Positions 1 through 8,154 are shown, numbered from the stretch's first letter. The stretch: 54,012 bases of DNA from JAGGAG01 sp964638035 (GCA_964638035.1 CAZWXD010000022.1:1-54012), one strand, 5' to 3'. The notes: generated from the letters alone by a model not told the origin. A program made the numbers and translations.

Positions 1-112
1 GCTGGTGCTGAGCAAGCTCAAGCCGGGAACGTATGTGGTGCGCGTCTCGATGGAGCTGGCGACGGGTGGCCCTGCTGTCGCGCGCGAACGGGTGATCCGC
101 ATCGTCCGCTGA
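1..112 (+). CDS. C-terminal end of an exported GWxTD/TPR-like protein (5' partial)
   Basis: The reading frame is open from base 2 and stops at TGA 110-112; the start lies before the window. The 36 visible residues match the end of the next gene closely in pattern: a LxxLxPGxY stretch followed by V-R-V-S and a final ARERVIRIVR, against RRERTIRVIR in the neighbour. This indicates a tandem paralog. The neighbour starts 28 nt downstream, so the two are probably co-transcribed. Function is unknown; only the tail is visible. Confidence 0.6.
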   Translation, partial: LVLSKLKPGTYVVRVSMELATGGPAVARERVIRIVR

Positions 113-140
113 GAGGGCCGGCAACCACAGGAGGGTGCCA

Positions 141-2504
141 ATGCCGATTCCCATGCGAATCATCACCACAATCCTGGCCGGATGGATGCTGGCACCGGTG
201 GCCGCGGCGGCCCAGGCCGTTGCCGAGCGGACCCGCATCGAGGCGTACTGGGACGAGGCAGGGAGTGCGTCCTCGACGCACTCGCTGGATTCCCTGGTCA
301 CTCAATGGCAGGGATCGACCACAGGTTCCCTGCAACGCCTCGGCCTCGCCTTTGGTGGCTTGCGCCGGTTCGAGCTTGGCGACAGCACGGCACTGTATCC
401 CGCGTGGCTTGGCTTCAGCCGCGTGGTGGCCGCCGAGCCGCGCTGGCCCTGGGCGCGCCTCGGGTTGGGCTACGCGGCGCTGGCAATGTACCGGTCGCGC
501 TCCGACACGCCGTCGGAGTACGACGGAGGGATTGGCGGCACGCACTTCACGGGCTTCGTGCTGCAGATGCAGCGGATCCTGGAGCGCGAGCCCGATTTCG
601 CGCCGGCTGTGGCACTGGTCACCCGGGTGACGTACGAGAGTGGTGACCGCGACCAGCAGAAGGCGCTCATTCGCCTGCTCCAGAAGACCGAGGCGCGGGG
701 CGACATGGACCCCGACATCCAGCTGGTGCTCGCTCGCAGCGCCCGGCTCAACCGGCGGTTCGACGAGGCCACGCGCTACGTCGAACAGTACGCGCGCTGG
801 GGCGGCGACAAGTCGCTGGCACAGCTCGAGCTGGCACGAATGCTCGCGGGCCAGGGGCGGTTCGAGGAAGCGGCAGACGCATGGTATGGCGGCATCGATA
901 CGCCGTCGCCCCTCCGGCGGGCAGCCTACCGGTCCGACCTCCAGTGGACCGCGGAGCGCCCCGAACTCGTCCTGTTTGACTCGTTGCCGGACGATTCCCT
1001 GCGAGCGTTCGCCGAGCGCTTCTGGCACCGCCGCGACACGCGAGAGATCCGCCGTGACGGCGAGCGACTGCAGGAGCACTTGCGGCGCTGGGACTACGTC
1101 CATCACTACTATCGCGTGCCCAACCCGGAGCGCCGAACACAGTTTCGCCAGACATTCCGGGTCAACCTGGGGTTCTGCCTCAAGGACGGGCCCAACACGC
1201 TCGACGACCTGGACCTGGAGGAACCGGCCCGGGTTGGCACCGACCGCGCGGTGGAGCGCGTGCTCGACCACCGCGCACTCGTGTACATGCGCCACGGGCA
1301 GGCCCTGCGCGAGGTCGGGGGCATCGAGCCTGAGCCGTTCATCGACGGCATCATGGTTAACAACCCATCGGGCACGGTCGCCGTGGGAACGACGAACGGC
1401 GCTGCCCGCACCGGAACCATCAGGATCAGGGGCGGAGGAAACCCCTACGCGGCCTGGTTCTACATGATGGATGGCAAGCCGCGCGTGTTCTACTTCCAGC
1501 CCGACGGCGCGCTGGGGCTCGATGCCCCGCGCGCCCTGGTCCTGAACCAGATGCCAAACCTCGACATGCTCCTGCGGCTGCAGGACGTCGTGCCGGGCTA
1601 CGCGAAGCTGGCGGCGCAGCGACAGGTCAACTACACGGCATTCGCGGCCTGGCTTCGGAGCGCGGCCGCGCCGCTCACCTGCATGCCGGGCGTGGTCGAC
1701 TTCATCCAGGACCTGCGCGAGTCGGCGGCCGTGGCCCTGCACACGGACAGCTACCTGCGCCGCATCAACGAGCCGCTCGATGCCGCCATCCAGGCCTACG
1801 CCGTCGGGAGCCCGGGCACGGACGGCCGCGCCCTCGTGGCGTTCGCCATCCCGGCCGGGGAGCTCGAGCGTGATTCCACGACCTCGGACACCGCGCATGC
1901 CTCCGTGCAGATCGAGACCGTAGCGCTGGACTCGACGGGAGGCCAGGTCGCGCTGCGCGACACGACGATCGCCTACGCCGTGCCCCGAAGTGCCAAGGGT
2001 GGATGGATTGCGGGCCTCCTCGAGGTGCCGCTCGACCGCCCCGCGACCGAGATACGCGCGCTGCTGCTCCAGGGTGGTGAGGAACGCGGCATGCTCGTGT
2101 CGCTCCCGATCGCGCCGGCCGCCACCGCCGGCCTTGGCATGAGCGACATCGTCCTGGGCCGGGCCACCACCACGACGGCGTGGCGAGCGCCTGACCGCAT
2201 GGTGCCGGTGACGCCCTTCGGTGCCATGAGTGCTGGAGAAGCAGTGGAGCTGTACTACGAGCTGCACGGCCTCGCCGTGGGGCAGGAGTACCGGACCGGC
2301 CTCACCCTCACCCGCTCTGACGAGGACCGTCCCGGGGCGAGCCTCTCCTTCACGGATCAGGCGGTTGCCGGGCGCCAGGGGTTCACCCGCCGGCTGACCC
2401 TGGCCGAGCTCGTGCCCGGGGACTACACCCTGTCCATTGCCGTATCGCAGCAAGCCGGTGGGCCAGAGGTGCGGCGGGAGCGCACCATTCGAGTCATTCG
2501 GTGA
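141..2504 (+). CDS. Exported TPR-rich, GWxTD-like protein
   Basis: The protein has 787 aa. ATG 141 was chosen because AGGAGG at 129-134 sits 6 nt upstream; the GTG at 135 is too close to that site. A signal peptide with a hydrophobic core ending near AAAQA covers about residues 1-25. Residues about 40-270 look like helical TPR-type repeats (EPRWPWARLGLGYAAL, QGRFEEAADAW). The middle has FAERFWHRRD and later DHRALVYMRHGQ, which resemble the W-RRD and R-x-YIRYG parts of GWxTD proteins, a family known from Gemmatimonadota and Bacteroidota whose function is not established. The C-terminal part looks like a beta-sandwich. Its tail is paralogous to that of the preceding gene. No enzymatic motif is visible. 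It probably acts in the periplasm or at the surface. Confidence 0.75.
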   Translation: MPIPMRIITTILAGWMLAPVAAAAQAVAERTRIEAYWDEAGSASSTHSLDSLVTQWQGSTTGSLQRLGLAFGGLRRFELGDSTALYPAWLGFSRVVAAEPRWPWARLGLGYAALAMYRSRSDTPSEYDGGIGGTHFTGFVLQMQRILEREPDFAPAVALVTRVTYESGDRDQQKALIRLLQKTEARGDMDPDIQLVLARSARLNRRFDEATRYVEQYARWGGDKSLAQLELARMLAGQGRFEEAADAWYGGIDTPSPLRRAAYRSDLQWTAERPELVLFDSLPDDSLRAFAERFWHRRDTREIRRDGERLQEHLRRWDYVHHYYRVPNPERRTQFRQTFRVNLGFCLKDGPNTLDDLDLEEPARVGTDRAVERVLDHRALVYMRHGQALREVGGIEPEPFIDGIMVNNPSGTVAVGTTNGAARTGTIRIRGGGNPYAAWFYMMDGKPRVFYFQPDGALGLDAPRALVLNQMPNLDMLLRLQDVVPGYAKLAAQRQVNYTAFAAWLRSAAAPLTCMPGVVDFIQDLRESAAVALHTDSYLRRINEPLDAAIQAYAVGSPGTDGRALVAFAIPAGELERDSTTSDTAHASVQIETVALDSTGGQVALRDTTIAYAVPRSAKGGWIAGLLEVPLDRPATEIRALLLQGGEERGMLVSLPIAPAATAGLGMSDIVLGRATTTTAWRAPDRMVPVTPFGAMSAGEAVELYYELHGLAVGQEYRTGLTLTRSDEDRPGASLSFTDQAVAGRQGFTRRLTLAELVPGDYTLSIAVSQQAGGPEVRRERTIRVIR

Positions 2505-2526
2505 CGGGGCACATGGGGGCAATCGC

Positions 2527-2556
2527 TTGACAACCCGCACTCCGATGCCCCAGACT
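2527..2556 (+). promoter_or_regulatory. Promoter of the aromatic leader/biosynthesis unit
   Basis: TTGACA at 2527-2532 is a perfect -35 consensus. CAGACT at 2551-2556, 18 nt downstream, matches three of six -10 positions. The leader-peptide ATG follows 6 nt after the -10, so transcription would start at or next to that ATG. Confidence 0.45.
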
Positions 2557-2562
2557 TGTCTC

Positions 2563-2634
2563 ATGCGCAACGGTACGCGGTTCTTCCCCTTTACCTGGCA
2601 CCGGCCGGCCTCGAGCCCGGTCCGGTTCCGGTAA
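2563..2634 (+). CDS. Phe-rich leader peptide of an aromatic-biosynthesis attenuator (pheL-like)
   Basis: This short ORF encodes 23 aa, starting MRNGTR and continuing FFPFTWH. Three of codons 7-10 are Phe, codon 12 is Trp and codon 22 is Phe. It ends at TAA 2632-2634. A rho-independent terminator-like hairpin follows 33 nt later, and a prephenate dehydratase/DAHP synthase gene starts at 2743. That is the architecture of classical Phe/Trp attenuation, as in enterobacterial pheL-pheA, where ribosome stalling at Phe codons controls termination. No Shine-Dalgarno site precedes the ATG, which lies 6 nt after a -10-like element, so the peptide may be read from a leaderless transcript. The reading as a leader is inferred from composition and position. 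Confidence 0.6.
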   Translation: MRNGTRFFPFTWHRPASSPVRFR

Positions 2635-2659
2635 CGTGCGCTAGCCGATACCCGAACCG
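2623..2659 (+). promoter_or_regulatory. Leader hairpin overlapping the leader-peptide stop codon
   Basis: Bases 2623-2633 can pair with 2649-2659 in 10 of 11 positions, with a single C-C mismatch, closing a 15-nt loop. The 5' arm contains the last Phe codon and the stop codon of the leader peptide, so a terminating ribosome would melt it. A separate 7-nt match (GGCCGGC 2603-2609 with GCCGGCC 2675-2681) could block the 5' arm of the terminator. Which structure acts as antiterminator is not resolved here. Confidence 0.4.
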
Positions 2660-2667
2660 ACCCCTCG

Positions 2668-2703
2668 ACGCCCCGCCGGCCACCCCCGGCGGGGCGTTCT
2701 GTT
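2668..2703 (+). terminator. Rho-independent terminator/attenuator before pheA-DAHP synthase
   Basis: A perfect 12-bp stem (ACGCCCCGCCGG at 2668-2679 with its complement at 2686-2697) closes a 6-nt loop and is followed by TCTGTTT. It lies between the Phe-rich leader peptide and the biosynthetic gene, so it is read as an attenuator. It could also be the plain 3' end of the upstream gene. Confidence 0.7.
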
Positions 2704-2742
2704 TGCTCGACCATTGACCCTCACGAACCCGGAGCACCACAC

Positions 2743-4455
2743 ATGCGCGTCGCCATCCAGGGAACCCACGGTGCCTTCAGCGAGGCCGCGGCCCGCCGTC
2801 GCTGGCCCGACCTCGAAGCCGTGCCCTGCCGTGAGGTGGCCGATGTCGTGGCCGCCGTGCGCACCGGCCGGGCCGACGCCGGCTGCCTCCCCATCGAGAA
2901 CTCGCTCATCGGGTCCGTCACCGCCACGTACGACCTCCTGCACGAGGCGTTCGGCGATGGCCAGCTGCGACTCACGCACGAGACGCTGCTCCCGGTGCAC
3001 CACGCCATCATGGCGGTGCCTGGCGCGCGCCTCGACGGCATCACCCGCGTGTATTCGCATCCCGTCGCCCTGAGCCAGTGCCGCCGCTGGCTGGCAGCGC
3101 ACCTGCCCGACGCCGAGTTGGTGAGCGCCTGGGACACCGCCGGGAGCGCCGAGCTGGTGGCCGCCCACGGCGATCCCGCGGAGGCCGCCATTGCCGCCGA
3201 GCCCGCGGCCGCCGCCCATGGCCTCGCCCTCCTGGCGCAGCGCATCGAGGACGATCCCAGCAACCAGACGCGGTTCCTGGTCTTCTGCCGCCACGACGTG
3301 GTCGCCGATGCGCCGGCCAGCGGGCCGGGCAAGACCTCGCTCATCGTGTCGCTCGACCACCGTCCCGGCATGCTGGCGCACACGCTGCAGGCCTTCAGCG
3401 CCCGGGGCGTGAACCTCACCGCCCTGCAGTCCCGCCCCGAACCCTCGGCGCCGTGGACCTACCGCTTCTACGTGGACGTGGAGGGCGCGGCCCACGACCC
3501 CCGGGTGGCGGAGGCGCTGGAGGAGGTGGAGGCACTGGCAGCGCAGATGATCATCCTGGGGAGCTACGAGGCCTGGGTCGATGGCGTCCCTGCCTACAAG
3601 GTCTCGCACCCGACTCCGGCGCACCATGTCATGAAGCCGGAGGTCCCGCTCATTGACCGGCGCCGCCATCCCGAGGGCAGCACCGTCCGGGTGCGCCACC
3701 TCGAATTTGGCGGTGCCAGGCCGGTGCTGATCGCGGGACCATGCTCGGTCGAGAGCCATGAGATGATCCTCACCACCGCCGAGCAGGTGGCGCGGGCCGG
3801 CGCCGACATGCTTCGCGGCGGGGCGTTCAAGCCGCGCACCTCGCCATACGACTTCCAGGGGCTCGGTGTGAAGGCGCTGCGCTACCTCGCCGAGGCGCGC
3901 GAGCGCACCGGGCTGCCGGTGGTGACCGAAGTGCTGAGCTGGGAGGAGGTCCCCCTCGTCGCCCGCTTCGCGGACATGCTGCAGATCGGTGCGCGCAACA
4001 TGCAGAACTTCTCCCTGCTCCGCGCGGCGGCACGGAGCGGCGTGCCCGTGCTCCTCAAGCGGGGTGCCGGTGCCACGGTGGAGGAATGGTTGATGGCGGC
4101 GGAGTACGTGCTGGCGGAAGGGAACCCCAACGTGGTGCTCTGCGAGCGGGGCATCCGCACCTTCGAGCGGGCCACGCGACACACCCTCGACCTGAACGCC
4201 GTGGCCCTGGTGCGGGAACGGTCACACCTGCCGGTGATCGTGGATCCGAGTCATGCCGCCGGTGTGGCGAGCCTCGTGCTCCCCCTGGCCATGGCATCGC
4301 TCGGCGTTGGTGCTGCCGGCCTCATTGTCGAGGTGCACCCCGATCCCCGCAAGGCCATGAGCGACGGCGCCCAGAGCCTCGACATCCCGGCGTTCGCCGA
4401 ACTCGCCCGGCGGGTGCATCCCGGTCGTGAGCAGGTGGGACTCGCGGCAGGGTGA
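2743..4455 (+). CDS. Bifunctional prephenate dehydratase - ACT - DAHP synthase fusion
   Basis: The protein has 570 aa. ATG 2743 has GGAG at 2731-2734. Residues 1-185 form a prephenate dehydratase domain (IQGTHGAFSE at the N-terminus, the conserved TRF at 176-178), making phenylpyruvate from prephenate. Residues about 197-275 are an ACT domain with HRPGML and QSRP, close to the GALV and ESRP motifs that bind Phe in the family. Residues about 295-560 are a class I DAHP synthase of the AroF/KDO8P type: AGPCS 331-335, KPRTSPY 363-369, QIGARNMQNF, LLKRG, DPSH 501-504. DAHP synthase condenses PEP and erythrose-4-phosphate, the first shikimate step. First and last dedicated Phe steps thus share one chain, with the ACT domain between them. 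An attenuator-like leader precedes the gene. The domain identities are firm; joint allosteric control is inference. Confidence 0.92.
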   Translation: MRVAIQGTHGAFSEAAARRRWPDLEAVPCREVADVVAAVRTGRADAGCLPIENSLIGSVTATYDLLHEAFGDGQLRLTHETLLPVHHAIMAVPGARLDGITRVYSHPVALSQCRRWLAAHLPDAELVSAWDTAGSAELVAAHGDPAEAAIAAEPAAAAHGLALLAQRIEDDPSNQTRFLVFCRHDVVADAPASGPGKTSLIVSLDHRPGMLAHTLQAFSARGVNLTALQSRPEPSAPWTYRFYVDVEGAAHDPRVAEALEEVEALAAQMIILGSYEAWVDGVPAYKVSHPTPAHHVMKPEVPLIDRRRHPEGSTVRVRHLEFGGARPVLIAGPCSVESHEMILTTAEQVARAGADMLRGGAFKPRTSPYDFQGLGVKALRYLAEARERTGLPVVTEVLSWEEVPLVARFADMLQIGARNMQNFSLLRAAARSGVPVLLKRGAGATVEEWLMAAEYVLAEGNPNVVLCERGIRTFERATRHTLDLNAVALVRERSHLPVIVDPSHAAGVASLVLPLAMASLGVGAAGLIVEVHPDPRKAMSDGAQSLDIPAFAELARRVHPGREQVGLAAG

Positions 4456-4462
4456 CGCAGCC

Positions 4463-4486
4463 AGGGGCAGGCTGGCGCCTGCCCCT
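4463..4486. terminator. Hairpin terminator between convergent genes
   Basis: A perfect 10-bp stem (AGGGGCAGGC with GCCTGCCCCT) closes a 4-nt loop between the ends of the aromatic-biosynthesis gene and the converging PDZ gene. A pyrimidine run follows on the plus strand. It may serve both directions. Confidence 0.6.
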
Positions 4487-4511
4487 CCCCTTCCCCGCCC
4501 GTGGGACGGGC

Positions 4512-5498
4512 TCAGGTGCGGCCCGAACTCCTGGATCGCGGCCGGCTGCTGTCCCGCTGGAGGTTGCGCCACTGTACCTCGGGGCGCTTGGCCATCTTCC
4601 CCGACACCGTTTCCTTCCGCTTGTTCCGCATCACGTCGAACTTCACCGCTTCGTCGCTGTCGTAGGTGCGCAGGATCCGGTGGAGCTGCGACGGGCCCGT
4701 GACCTTGCGGCCATCGATGGCCTGGACCACGTCACCACCCTTGAGGCCCAGCGGGGAGTCCTTCGGCACGCGCACCACCAGCACGCCCTCGCTGGTGCCG
4801 AAGTACGACCCCAGGTCGGGGTTGAGGCCCACGAGTTCCAGGTCCTCCGCCCCGCCCATGAACATCATGGACGGGATCCGGTCCATTTCGAGGTTCATGT
4901 GGTCGAGCTGGGTCCGCAGCTCCGAATCCAGGTTGCCGCCGTACCCGAAGGCAAACCCACGCTCGCCATCGGGCCCGCGGAGTGCATAGCGCCGATCCGC
5001 CGGCCCGTTGAAGACGAACACGTTGTCGGGATCTTCCTGGGTCACGAGGTTGGTGCTCCGCTGGTCCTTGCCCCGGCGATACTCCACCTTCACCGTGTCG
5101 TTCGGCTCGAGCTTCGCGGCCAGCTCGATGAGCCGCATGCCCGGGAGCGAGCGCTCCGACGGGGACTTGCTGTCCCCACCAAGCAGGGACGTCCCGTCGA
5201 GCCCGGTGATGACGTCGCCGCTCTGGAGCCCCGCCTTGGCTGCCGGGCCCCCGGGCGTCACTCCCTCCACGTAGGCGCCGATGGAATCGGTCGCCCGCGC
5301 CTGCAGGTTCACCTTGACACCCAGGCGTGCCCGGCGCGTCATGACGATGCTCATGCGGCTCGATGGATTCCGCTCGATCTCTACTCGTTCCACCCGGTCG
5401 CGCTCGCGCGAACCATCCCGCTCCTGGGCCGGGAGGATGTCCGCACCCCCGATCAGTGCCATGCCCATGCCCAGGGCGCCCACCACGAATCGATTCAT
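4512..5498 (-). CDS. Exported protein with two PDZ domains
   Basis: The protein has 328 aa with an N-terminal signal peptide ending near LPAQE. The first PDZ-type segment holds GAYVEGVTPGGPAAKAGLQSGDVI (about residues 73-96) and the second holds GVLVVRVPKDSPLGLKGGDVVQAIDG (about residues 238-263). No protease domain is present, so it probably binds peptides rather than cutting them. The C-terminus is rich in Arg and Ser. It begins 30 nt after the anti-sigma stop codon and is the third gene of an ECF sigma operon, suggesting a role in envelope-stress sensing; that role is inferred from context only. Confidence 0.85.
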   Translation of the reverse strand: MNRFVVGALGMGMALIGGADILPAQERDGSRERDRVERVEIERNPSSRMSIVMTRRARLGVKVNLQARATDSIGAYVEGVTPGGPAAKAGLQSGDVITGLDGTSLLGGDSKSPSERSLPGMRLIELAAKLEPNDTVKVEYRRGKDQRSTNLVTQEDPDNVFVFNGPADRRYALRGPDGERGFAFGYGGNLDSELRTQLDHMNLEMDRIPSMMFMGGAEDLELVGLNPDLGSYFGTSEGVLVVRVPKDSPLGLKGGDVVQAIDGRKVTGPSQLHRILRTYDSDEAVKFDVMRNKRKETVSGKMAKRPEVQWRNLQRDSSRPRSRSSGRT

Positions 5499-5528
5499 TG
5501 ACCTGCCCCCCTGTCTCCGTTGGCGGGC

Positions 5529-6140
5529 CTAGAGCCCGACGCTGCTCGCGCGGGTGACATGCACGTCCACCAGCGCATCGAGTAGTCCTACCCGTTCCTG
5601 CCACAAGCGCATGCGATCCTGCTCATGCTGGCTTGGCCTGGGCTCCAGCTCGACCCGCTCGAGCTGCTGGTCCACGTCGGCAATCCGGGACTCCAGGTCC
5701 GACGCCACGCGGCTGGTGCGCCCATCGAGCACCCGCCCCTCGGGACCATAGGCGCCGATGGCGGCCTCGAGGGCCTGCGAGCGATGCATCAGGCTCCGCA
5801 GGTGCTCCTCCGCTGCCAGCGTCGCATCGTCCCGGCCTGCGCTGCGTCCCAGCACGAAGGCCAGCAGCAGTGCCGCCGCCAGCCCCGTCACCCCAACGGC
5901 CGTCCAGCGCACCCGCCGAACCTGCCGCTCCCGCTCCAAGCGCGCCCGCACCGCCGGCCACTGGTCCCGGGCCGGGCGCAGCGTGGGCAGCGCCCGGAGC
6001 CTCGCCCGCCGCTGGTCCAGCCGCCGGGCCTCCTCCTGGCAGGCCGTGCACGACGCGAGGTGCGCCCGTGCACCCGCCTGGCCCGGCTCCACGTCCGCCA
6101 CGTCCAGCGCCAGCAACTGTTCCATCGTCAGGTGGGTCAC
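5529..6140 (-). CDS. Zinc-finger (HC2-type) transmembrane anti-sigma factor
   Basis: The protein has 203 aa. GTG 6140 was chosen because it forms a GTGA overlap with the stop of the sigma gene; the in-frame ATG at 6125 is an alternative. Residues 27-34 give H-x3-C-x2-C (AHLASCTACQ), the zinc-binding motif of ZAS/RsrA-type anti-sigma factors. One transmembrane segment is near residues 83-103 (TAVGVTGLAAALLLAFVLG). The C-terminal part is charged, probably coiled-coil and extracytoplasmic. It should bind the co-encoded sigma factor at the inner membrane face and release it on a signal. Confidence 0.85.
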   Translation of the reverse strand: MTHLTMEQLLALDVADVEPGQAGARAHLASCTACQEEARRLDQRRARLRALPTLRPARDQWPAVRARLERERQVRRVRWTAVGVTGLAAALLLAFVLGRSAGRDDATLAAEEHLRSLMHRSQALEAAIGAYGPEGRVLDGRTSRVASDLESRIADVDQQLERVELEPRPSQHEQDRMRLWQERVGLLDALVDVHVTRASSVGL

Positions 6141-6691
6141 GCGATGGCCTCCTCTCCCAGCCATCGCCGCAGCCGCGTGTGCGCTCGCGCCAGCTGCGAC
6201 TTGGAAAAGCTCGTCGTCCTCCCCATCATCCCCGCGATCTCCTCGTGGGTGTAGCCCTCCACGTCGTGCAGCCACACCACCGCTCGCGAGGTCTCACTCA
6301 ACCGCTCCAGCGCCGCCTCCAGGTCCATCCGGAGTGCCGTGTCCTCGCGGCGCCCCTCCATCACGTCATCCGGCAGCTCGTCGGTGTCCCGGTACTTGTT
6401 CCGCCGGAGCCGCATGAGTGCCTTGCTCGCCGCGATGCTGCGGATCCATCCCCAGAGGCTCCCCTCCTGCCGGAACTGCCCGATGCTGCGGCACACCTCG
6501 AAGAAGGTCTCCTGCAGCACGTCCTCCGCGTCCTCCGCCGTCCGGCAGAGGCGGCGGGCCAGGTTGTACACGGGCCGCTCGAACGCGCGGTAGAGCGCCT
6601 CCAGCGCCTCCGCATCGCCCCGGCGAGCCCGGGCCACCACCGCCTCTGTGTTCGCCAGCGGAAACGGATCCATCAGCAGCGCTCGTGTCAT
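6137..6691 (-). CDS. ECF RNA polymerase sigma factor
   Basis: The protein has 184 aa. Region 2 is clear (ARRGDAEALEALYRAFERPVYN, then AEDVLQETFFEVCRSIGQFR and GWIRSIAASKALMRLRR), and so is region 4 (LSETSRAVVWLHDVEGYTHEEIAGMMGRT, then SKSQLARAHTRLRRWL). No region 1.1 or 3 is present, as in ECF factors. It heads an operon with the anti-sigma factor (4-nt overlap) and a PDZ protein. A -10-like CATCTT ends 10 nt before ATG 6691. It is divergent from the serine dehydratase gene. Confidence 0.93.
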   Translation of the reverse strand: MTRALLMDPFPLANTEAVVARARRGDAEALEALYRAFERPVYNLARRLCRTAEDAEDVLQETFFEVCRSIGQFRQEGSLWGWIRSIAASKALMRLRRNKYRDTDELPDDVMEGRREDTALRMDLEAALERLSETSRAVVWLHDVEGYTHEEIAGMMGRTTSFSKSQLARAHTRLRRWLGEEAIA

Positions 6692-6701
6692 GACACGGGA
6701 A

Positions 6702-6707
6702 AAGATG
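6702..6707 (-). promoter_or_regulatory. -10-like element of the sigma operon
   Basis: CATCTT on the minus strand ends 10 nt before the ATG at 6691. No convincing -35 was seen. It fits the short-leader pattern of other first genes in the window. Confidence 0.3.
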
Positions 6708-6738
6708 CCGGAGGGAGGTCAACGGTCGCACTTCGCGC

Positions 6739-6744
6739 TACACT
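6739..6744 (+). promoter_or_regulatory. -10-like element of sdaA
   Basis: TACACT ends 8 nt before ATG 6753, which would give a leaderless or nearly leaderless mRNA. The -35 region is weak. Confidence 0.35.
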
Positions 6745-6752
6745 ACAGGGCG

Positions 6753-8117
6753 ATGACCACCTCCGTCCTCGACCTCTTCACAATAGGCATCGGGCCCTCC
6801 AGTTCCCACACCGTGGGCCCGATGCGCGCCGCCAGGCAGTTCGCCGAGCGACTGGCCGAGGGGGAGCTCCTGTCGCGGACCCATCGCCTGGAGGCACATC
6901 TCTATGGCTCCCTTGCACTTACGGGAAAGGGCCATGGCACCGATACGGCGGTGATCCTGGGGCTCCTGGGTGCCACCCCCGAGGATGTGGACGTGGACCG
7001 CGTCCCGGAGACCATTGCGGGGATCGAGGCCTCCGGTCGGCTCTCCCTCCTGGGCCAGGTGGAGATCGGGTTCCGGCCTGCCGACGACGTCGCATTCCAC
7101 CGGCGCGACAGCCTGCCCGCACACCCCAACGGCCTCCGCTTCAGCGCCCACGGTGCGGACGGCGCCCCCCTGCTCGAGCGCACCTACTACAGCGTGGGCG
7201 GCGGCTTCGTCCTCAACGCCGACGGCAGCCTCGTCCCCGCCGAGCGAAGCGCCACGTTGCCCTACCCCTGGGAATCGGGCGCCGACCTGCTGGTGCGTTG
7301 CCGCGATGCGGGTCTCGGCATCGGCGACCTCACGCTGCGCAATGAGGGCGCCTTTCGCCCCGAGGCAGACACCCGCGCGGGGCTGCTCCGGGTCTGGCGC
7401 GCCATGCAGGCGTGCGTGGCGCGGGGGTGCCGGCAGGAGGGCGTGTTGCCGGGTGGCCTCAAGGTGCCGCGCCGGGCGCCGCAGATGTTTCGCGAGCTGT
7501 CGGGCACCGGGGCGGCCAGCGACCCCCTCATTGCCCTCGACTGGGTGAGCCTCTGGGCCATCGCCGTGAACGAGGAGAACGCCGGCGGCGGGCGGGTGGT
7601 GACAGCACCCACGAACGGCGCGGCCGGCATCATTCCCGCCGTGCTGCACTACCTCGTGCGCATGCACCATGGCACTGACGAGGCGGCGATTCGCTTCCTG
7701 CTCACGGCCGGTGCCATCGGCCTCCTGTACAAGCGGAGCGCGTCCATTTCCGGCGCCGAAGTCGGGTGCCAGGGCGAAGTGGGCGTGGCATGCTCCATGG
7801 CGGCGGGTGCCCTGTGCGAGGCCCTGGGCGGGTCGCCGGAGCAGGCAGAGAACGCCGCCGAGATCGGGATGGAGCACAACCTTGGCCTCACCTGCGACCC
7901 GGTCGGCGGGCGGGTGCAGATCCCCTGCATCGAGCGGAACGCGATGGGCGCCGTGAAGGCCATCAACGCCGCACGACTGGCGTTGCGCGGCGATGGCAGT
8001 CATGCAGTCTCGCTCGACAAGGTGATTGCCACCATGCGCCAGACGGGTGCGGACATGAGCACGAAGTACAAGGAGACGTCGCGGGGCGGGCTCGCCGTGA
8101 ACGTGGTGGAATGCTGA
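6753..8117 (+). CDS. sdaA: L-serine ammonia-lyase (iron-sulfur type)
   Basis: The protein has 454 aa, the usual length of single-chain bacterial L-serine dehydratase, which turns L-serine into pyruvate and ammonia with a 4Fe-4S cluster. The N-terminal beta domain begins VLDLFTIGIGPSSSHTVGPM. The catalytic alpha domain has GCQGEVGVACSMAAGAL and CDPVGGRVQIPCIERN, which carry the cluster-binding Cys residues, and TNGAAGIIPAVL. ATG 6753 is the start matching the family N-terminus, although the frame extends further upstream. A -10-like TACACT lies 8 nt before it. Confidence 0.95.
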   Translation: MTTSVLDLFTIGIGPSSSHTVGPMRAARQFAERLAEGELLSRTHRLEAHLYGSLALTGKGHGTDTAVILGLLGATPEDVDVDRVPETIAGIEASGRLSLLGQVEIGFRPADDVAFHRRDSLPAHPNGLRFSAHGADGAPLLERTYYSVGGGFVLNADGSLVPAERSATLPYPWESGADLLVRCRDAGLGIGDLTLRNEGAFRPEADTRAGLLRVWRAMQACVARGCRQEGVLPGGLKVPRRAPQMFRELSGTGAASDPLIALDWVSLWAIAVNEENAGGGRVVTAPTNGAAGIIPAVLHYLVRMHHGTDEAAIRFLLTAGAIGLLYKRSASISGAEVGCQGEVGVACSMAAGALCEALGGSPEQAENAAEIGMEHNLGLTCDPVGGRVQIPCIERNAMGAVKAINAARLALRGDGSHAVSLDKVIATMRQTGADMSTKYKETSRGGLAVNVVEC

Positions 8118-8154
8118 ACATGACGTCAGGGCGTCAGGGCGTCAGGATGGGCGC

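Noticed and set aside
18..2714. Long minus-strand open frame opposite the TPR/GWxTD-like gene
   Set aside because: It is low-complexity and Arg/Gly/Pro-rich, matches no family, and mirrors a clear coding frame. The same applies to long antisense frames at 2641-4182, 6738-8003, 8134-10134, 10198-11316 and 49317-51719, which arise from high GC at third codon positions.
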